Below, in pieces: positions 13,119 to 16,079 of a DNA stretch of 16,079 bases. Within the stretch, counting starts at the first letter, position 1. Every line of letters starts with the position of its first letter. The DNA comes from Chloroflexota bacterium. GTDB taxonomy: Bacteria > Chloroflexota > Dormibacteria > Dormibacterales > Dormibacteraceae. The translations under genes and the position numbers were made by a program. The DNA lies in NCBI GenBank assembly GCA_005880175.1, contig VBJR01000371.1, positions 4,066-20,144 of the forward strand. The letters run 5' to 3'. The notes under the pieces are model-generated. The model had not been told where the DNA came from and did not search any database. It was given only the letters and a program-made list of their open reading frames with translations.

Positions 13119-13132
13119 ACACGACGTCGTGT
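13119..13132. repeat. 14-bp perfect palindrome after hsp20
   Basis: ACACGACGTCGTGT is self-complementary over 14 bp, 10 nt after the hsp20 stop and 4 nt before the terminator stem. It may be a protein site or help fold the 3' end; nothing more can be said. Confidence 0.3.
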
Positions 13133-13136
13133 TGCC

Positions 13137-13171
13137 AGGCCGCCCCGTTCGCGGGGCGGCCTGTTCGTTTT
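13137..13171 (+). terminator. intrinsic terminator of hsp20
   Basis: An 11-bp GC-rich stem (AGGCCGCCCCG / CGGGGCGGCCT) with a TTCG loop is followed by GTTCGTTTT. It is oriented for plus-strand transcription and separates hsp20 from the convergent ABC transporter operon. Confidence 0.9.
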
Positions 13172-13181
13172 CAGGTCCGGC

Positions 13182-14222
13182 TCAGTGCCAGCGCGGGTCG
13201 CCGGTCATCACGCCCAGGCGCTGGACGGCCTGGTGGATCGGCGCCCGGTCCACGACCTTCGAGAGGTCGGGCGGGCCCGCCGGCAGCAGGCCGCCGGACT
13301 GCATCCGGCCGACCGTGTACTGCAGGCGCTTCGTCTCCAGCCCCTCGTTGACCGCGAACACGCCGTCCTTCGCGATCAGCCGGTCGTACGCCGTTCCGAT
13401 CACGTCCGCGGAGAAGCCGGTCGCGGTCGCGATCTGCGGCACCACCCTGGCCCGGTCGCTGTAGATCAGGCGGTGCGCCTTCGTGATCGCGGTCAGGAAC
13501 CGGACGGCCACGTCCTGGTGCGCCTGCAGCCAGTCCGACTTCACGAAGAACGTGCCGTAGAAGTAGCTGGGCAGCGTCTTCGACAGGTCGACCAGGACGT
13601 GCAGCGACGGGTCCCGCCGCTCGGCGTCAACCGACTGCTCCTGCTGCAGGATGGCCGAGTCGATCCTGTGCGCCAGCAGCGCGCCGACGTAGCCGGTGTC
13701 CGCGACCGGCACGTAGTGGACGTCGTCCTGGGTCAGGCCCGCGCCCTGGTACACGAACCGGGTCATGATCTCCCGGAACGCGCCCACGGTCTGGATGCCG
13801 AGTTGCTTGCCCTTCAGGTCGGCGGGCTTGCTGATCGTGGACGGCGTCTCCATGACCACCGGCAGCCGGTCGGCGTACGAGCCGATGATCTCCAGGCTGC
13901 CCTGCGCGGCCGCCGCCAGCACCGGCTCCACGCTGGACGCGCCGATGTCCGAGTCGCCCGCGATCACCGACTGCACCGTCTGGACGCCCGAGGCCAGCCC
14001 CTGCGTCTGGACGGTCAGGTCCTGATCCTTGAAGAACCCGTTCGCCTGGGCGACCGCGATGTCGGACTGCGAGAACGCCGGCATCAGGCCCGGCAGCGAC
14101 ACCTTGATCGTGGCCGGCGTCAGCGGCGCCGCCGACGCGCTGGGGGGCGGCGCCGTGGCCGCTCCGCCGCAGCCGGCAGCCAGAACCGCCGCCGCGACCA
14201 TCACCATCGTGCGAAGAGTCAT
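13182..14222 (-). CDS. NMT1/SsuA-like ABC transporter substrate-binding lipoprotein
   Basis: Solute-binding lipoprotein of 346 residues. The N-terminus MTLRTMVMVAAAVLAAGCGG has a lipobox (LAAGC), so it should be anchored outside the membrane. The mature part follows the NMT1/THI5-like and nitrate/sulfonate-binding fold: PGLMPAFSQSDIAVAQANGFFKDQDL, then GVQTVQSVIAGDSDIGASSVEPVLAAAAQG, then SKPADLKGKQLGIQTVGAFREIMTRFV. ATG 14222 overlaps the permease stop by ATGA and follows GGAGGGGAG. It is the last gene of the importer operon. The substrate cannot be told from sequence; sulfonates, nitrate, pyrimidine precursors or aromatic compounds are all used by relatives. Confidence 0.88.
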   Translation of the reverse strand: MTLRTMVMVAAAVLAAGCGGAATAPPPSASAAPLTPATIKVSLPGLMPAFSQSDIAVAQANGFFKDQDLTVQTQGLASGVQTVQSVIAGDSDIGASSVEPVLAAAAQGSLEIIGSYADRLPVVMETPSTISKPADLKGKQLGIQTVGAFREIMTRFVYQGAGLTQDDVHYVPVADTGYVGALLAHRIDSAILQQEQSVDAERRDPSLHVLVDLSKTLPSYFYGTFFVKSDWLQAHQDVAVRFLTAITKAHRLIYSDRARVVPQIATATGFSADVIGTAYDRLIAKDGVFAVNEGLETKRLQYTVGRMQSGGLLPAGPPDLSKVVDRAPIHQAVQRLGVMTGDPRWH

Positions 14223-14968
14223 CTCCCCTCCAGGGCTTGCCACGGCGCGAGCCGTGTCTCGACGAGCTGCAGCAGCCAGGTCAGCGTCACACCCAGCGCC
14301 ATGAGGATCACGACCGGCACGAACACCTTTGCGGTCTGGAACGTGTTCGCGTACTGCACGATGAGATAGCCGAGTCCGGCGATCGAGGTGTAGAACTCCG
14401 CGATCACCACGCCCACCAGCGCCCGTCCGACCGCCAGGCGGATGCCGGTGACGACGTACGGGAGGGCGGACGGCAGCACGACGTCCTTCCACAGCCCGAC
14501 CTCCCTGGCCAGGTAGCTGCGCGCCACCTCGACCAGCTCCGGGTCCACCTCCCGCACGCCCCGCGCCGTGTTGATCACGATCGCGAAGACGGAGAAGAGG
14601 AAGACGACCACGACCTTGGCGACCGGCCCGAAGCCCACCCAGAGCACGATCACCGGCACCAGCGCCACCGTCGGCGTGGCGTAGAGCGCGTCGATCGGGA
14701 CCTGGAGCAGCGCCTCCGCGATCCGGCTGCGGCCGATCACCAGTCCGGCCGCGACGCCGACCACGACGGACAGCAGCAGGCCCCACGCCAGCACGCTCAG
14801 GCTCTGGCCCAGGGCCTTCCAGAACGCCCCGGTCAGGGCCAGCTGGAGGCCGGCCAGCCCGATGGCCGACGGGTACGTGAACAGGAGCGGGTTGGTGCGG
14901 CGGCCGTACCACTCCCAGGCGCCCAGCAGGGCGACGATCGACAGGACCCGCAGCCAGCCGGTCCTCAA
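14219..14968 (-). CDS. ABC transporter permease (SsuC/TauC type)
   Basis: Inner-membrane permease of 249 residues with about six transmembrane helices and the BPD_transp_1 domain. The EAA-type loop that contacts the ATPase is EVARSYLAREVGLWKDVVLPSALPYVVTGIRLAVGRALVGVVIAE (about 137-181). The N-terminus MRTGWLRVLSIVALLGAWEWYGRR leads into the first helix. The start is TTG at 14968, overlapping the upstream ATPase stop (TTGA), because the frame has no ATG or GTG nearby; the 3' end shares ATGA with the binding-protein gene. Sequence and neighbours fit the nitrate/sulfonate/taurine importer class. Confidence 0.88.
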   Translation of the reverse strand: MRTGWLRVLSIVALLGAWEWYGRRTNPLLFTYPSAIGLAGLQLALTGAFWKALGQSLSVLAWGLLLSVVVGVAAGLVIGRSRIAEALLQVPIDALYATPTVALVPVIVLWVGFGPVAKVVVVFLFSVFAIVINTARGVREVDPELVEVARSYLAREVGLWKDVVLPSALPYVVTGIRLAVGRALVGVVIAEFYTSIAGLGYLIVQYANTFQTAKVFVPVVILMALGVTLTWLLQLVETRLAPWQALEGR

Positions 14969-15717
14969 CGGGACGCCCCCGACGCCGCCGGCCGGAGCGC
15001 GTCCCAGATCTCCGCGCGCAGCTCGGGGTACGTCGGGTCGGCGCGGATCCCGAGCGCGGTCCGCGGCCGCGCGATCGGCACCCGGAGGTCCCGGCCCACG
15101 CGGCCGGGCGTCCCGCTGAGCGCGACGACCCGGTCGCCGAGCAGGATCGCCTCGTCGATGTCGTGCGTGATGAACACGCCCGTGACGTCGCGGTCCCGCT
15201 CCCAGATGCGGAGCAGCTCCTCCTGCAGCTGCTCGCGCGTGATGGCGTCGAGCGAGCCGAACGGCTCGTCCATCAGCAGCACCTGCGGCTCGACGGCGAG
15301 CGCCCGGGCCAGGCCGACCCGCTGCCGCATGCCGCCCGACAGGTGGCGGGGGTACAGGCTGCCGGCCTCCGCCAGGCCCATCGTCCGCATCAGCCGCTCG
15401 ACCCGCTCCGGGTCGCGGCGGCCCCGGTTGGCGAGCCCGTACGCGATGTTGGCGCGGACGGACTTCCACGGGAACAGGCCGAAGTGCTGGAAGACCATCG
15501 CCGTGCGCGGGGAGGGGCCGCGGACGACGTCGCCGTCGAGCCGCACCACCCCCGCGGTGGGCGTCAGCAGGCCGGCCATGATCCGCAGGAGGGTCGTCTT
15601 GCCGCACCCCGACGGACCGACGACGCACAGCAGCTCGTGCGGCGCCACGTGGAGGCTGACGTCGTCCAACACCCGGCGCCCGCCGAAGTCGTGGCTGACG
15701 CGCTCGACGACCATCAT
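14965..15717 (-). CDS. ABC transporter ATPase (SsuB/TauB type)
   Basis: Cytoplasmic ATP-binding subunit of 250 residues. Walker A is GPSGCGKTT (about 36-44), Q-loop VFQHFGLFPW, signature LSGGMRQR, Walker B VLLMDEP, D-loop SLDA, and switch histidine in FITHD. The order and the FxLFPW Q-loop fit the SsuB/TauB/NrtD family. The start is ATG 15717 or the adjoining 15714, after a GGCGGGGG stretch; a longer in-frame start at 15759 would add an arginine-rich segment not seen in the family. It leads the operon ATPase-permease-binding protein, with both junctions overlapping by 4 nt. Confidence 0.92.
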   Translation of the reverse strand: MMVVERVSHDFGGRRVLDDVSLHVAPHELLCVVGPSGCGKTTLLRIMAGLLTPTAGVVRLDGDVVRGPSPRTAMVFQHFGLFPWKSVRANIAYGLANRGRRDPERVERLMRTMGLAEAGSLYPRHLSGGMRQRVGLARALAVEPQVLLMDEPFGSLDAITREQLQEELLRIWERDRDVTGVFITHDIDEAILLGDRVVALSGTPGRVGRDLRVPIARPRTALGIRADPTYPELRAEIWDALRPAASGASR

Positions 15718-15810
15718 CCCCCGCCGGTAAGCAGACCCCGGCCGCCGCCGGGCCGTCAAGTGGCGGTCAAGGGTGCTTTACGCTATCAGGAAAAGCCCCT
15801 GCATCAGGTC

Positions 15811-15816
15811 TACACT
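15811..15816 (+). promoter_or_regulatory. putative -10 element (TACACT) of the LivK-type gene
   Basis: TACACT, the same hexamer as the mftA -10, would give a start point near 15823 and a leader of roughly 60 nt before ATG 15882. No clear -35 is seen. Confidence 0.35.
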
Positions 15817-15840
15817 GCACGTCTCGCAGAGTCGTCGCGC

Positions 15841-15858
15841 CCGGGCCTGTCGGCCCGG
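15841..15858 (+). other. hairpin in the leader of the LivK-type gene
   Basis: CCGGGCC-TGTC-GGCCCGG forms a perfect 7-bp stem with a 4-nt loop, ending about 7 nt before the purine-rich ribosome binding region. It could affect mRNA stability or initiation. Confidence 0.35.
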
Positions 15859-15881
15859 TCGAAGAGAGGGGGAGCGTGAGA

Positions 15882-16079
15882 ATGCTGCGCAGGGGACACG
15901 CGCCGGCCGTGCTGGCCCTGGCGCTGGCGGTGGCGGGCTGCAGCACGGCCACCACGGCGCCGGGGGTGACGTACGGCCCCGACATCGTGATCGGCGTGCC
16001 GCTGGCCGCGACCGGCAACCTGGCCGACGAGGGGACGCTGGCCCGCCGCGGCTACGACCTCTGGCTGGACTGGGTGAAC
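15882..16079 (+). CDS. branched-chain amino acid type ABC solute-binding lipoprotein (5' part)
   Basis: The first 66 codons are visible; the gene runs off the window. A basic MLRRGHAP start, hydrophobic core VLALALAVAG and lipobox cysteine (AVAGC) mark a lipoprotein. The mature start, PDIVIGVPLAATGNLADEGTLARRGYDLWLDWVN, matches the opening of Peripla_BP_6/LivK-type binding proteins (IGxxxxxTGxxAxxGxxxxxGxxLxxxxxN), which bind amino acids, amides or aromatic acids. ATG 15882 is preferred over GTG 15876 because the AGAGGGGGA ribosome binding region is then about 8 nt upstream. Transport partners would lie beyond the window. Confidence 0.8.
   Translation, partial: MLRRGHAPAVLALALAVAGCSTATTAPGVTYGPDIVIGVPLAATGNLADEGTLARRGYDLWLDWVN

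Noticed and set aside
14223..14912. Upstream extension of the substrate-binding protein
   Set aside because: The extension overlaps the permease off-frame. The lipoprotein signal begins at ATG 14222.
1..16079. CRISPR arrays, tRNA or rRNA genes, insertion sequences
   Set aside because: No regularly spaced repeats, no cloverleaf or rRNA-like stretch, and no transposase or integrase motif was found in any frame.

Overview
The window is very GC-rich (by eye about 70% or more), densely coded, and uses GTG and TTG starts freely. Several genes have a -10-like hexamer (TANNNT) only 7-8 nt before the start codon and no Shine-Dalgarno sequence, so leaderless transcripts are likely. A mycofactocin locus, an RskA-type anti-sigma factor and mycofactocin-coupled dehydrogenases point to a high-GC Actinomycetota or Chloroflexota-type bacterium. 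The sequence does not let me name the organism.

Layout. 1-781: the 3' tail of a probable ECF sigma factor overlapping an anti-sigma factor (+). 910-1599: a secreted protein of unknown function (+). 5289-1657 (-): the most interesting part, six tightly packed co-directional genes: mftA (precursor ending IDGMCGVY), mftB, mftC (radical SAM/SPASM), a tandem-GNAT acetyltransferase, a small YwgA/Panacea-like winged-helix protein, and an orphan proteasome-type Ntn hydrolase with intact catalytic residues. Gaps are 9-17 nt, with overlaps of 14 and 4 nt. mftD, mftE and mftF are not in the window. The standard peptidase of the pathway, the creatininase-like MftE, is therefore absent here while an unrelated peptidase ends the operon. 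Divergent from mftA, 5336-6927 (+) carries a HAD hydrolase overlapping a mycofactocin-type SDR dehydrogenase, so maker and probable user of the cofactor are divergently arranged with only 46 bp between them.

6982-8372 (+): a histidine-phosphatase-fold protein whose catalytic His is Glu, a 3-hydroxyacyl-CoA dehydrogenase type-2 SDR that seems to have lost about 33 internal residues, and a small two-helix membrane protein. 8596-10120 (-): a polytopic membrane protein preceded by a possible 27-residue ORF. 10176-11069 (+): a LysR regulator divergent from it. 11193-12245 (+): a short-form isocitrate lyase with a puzzling 5' end. 12332-13109 (+): a RraB-like small protein and an Hsp20 chaperone closed by a strong intrinsic terminator. 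15717-13182 (-): a complete nitrate/sulfonate-type ABC importer operon (ATPase, permease, lipoprotein). 15882 to the end (+): the start of a branched-chain amino acid type solute-binding lipoprotein.

The main candidate for an undescribed system is the hybrid mycofactocin/Ntn-hydrolase operon. Co-transcription is well supported by gene spacing. Any role of the last three genes in cofactor maturation is inference.
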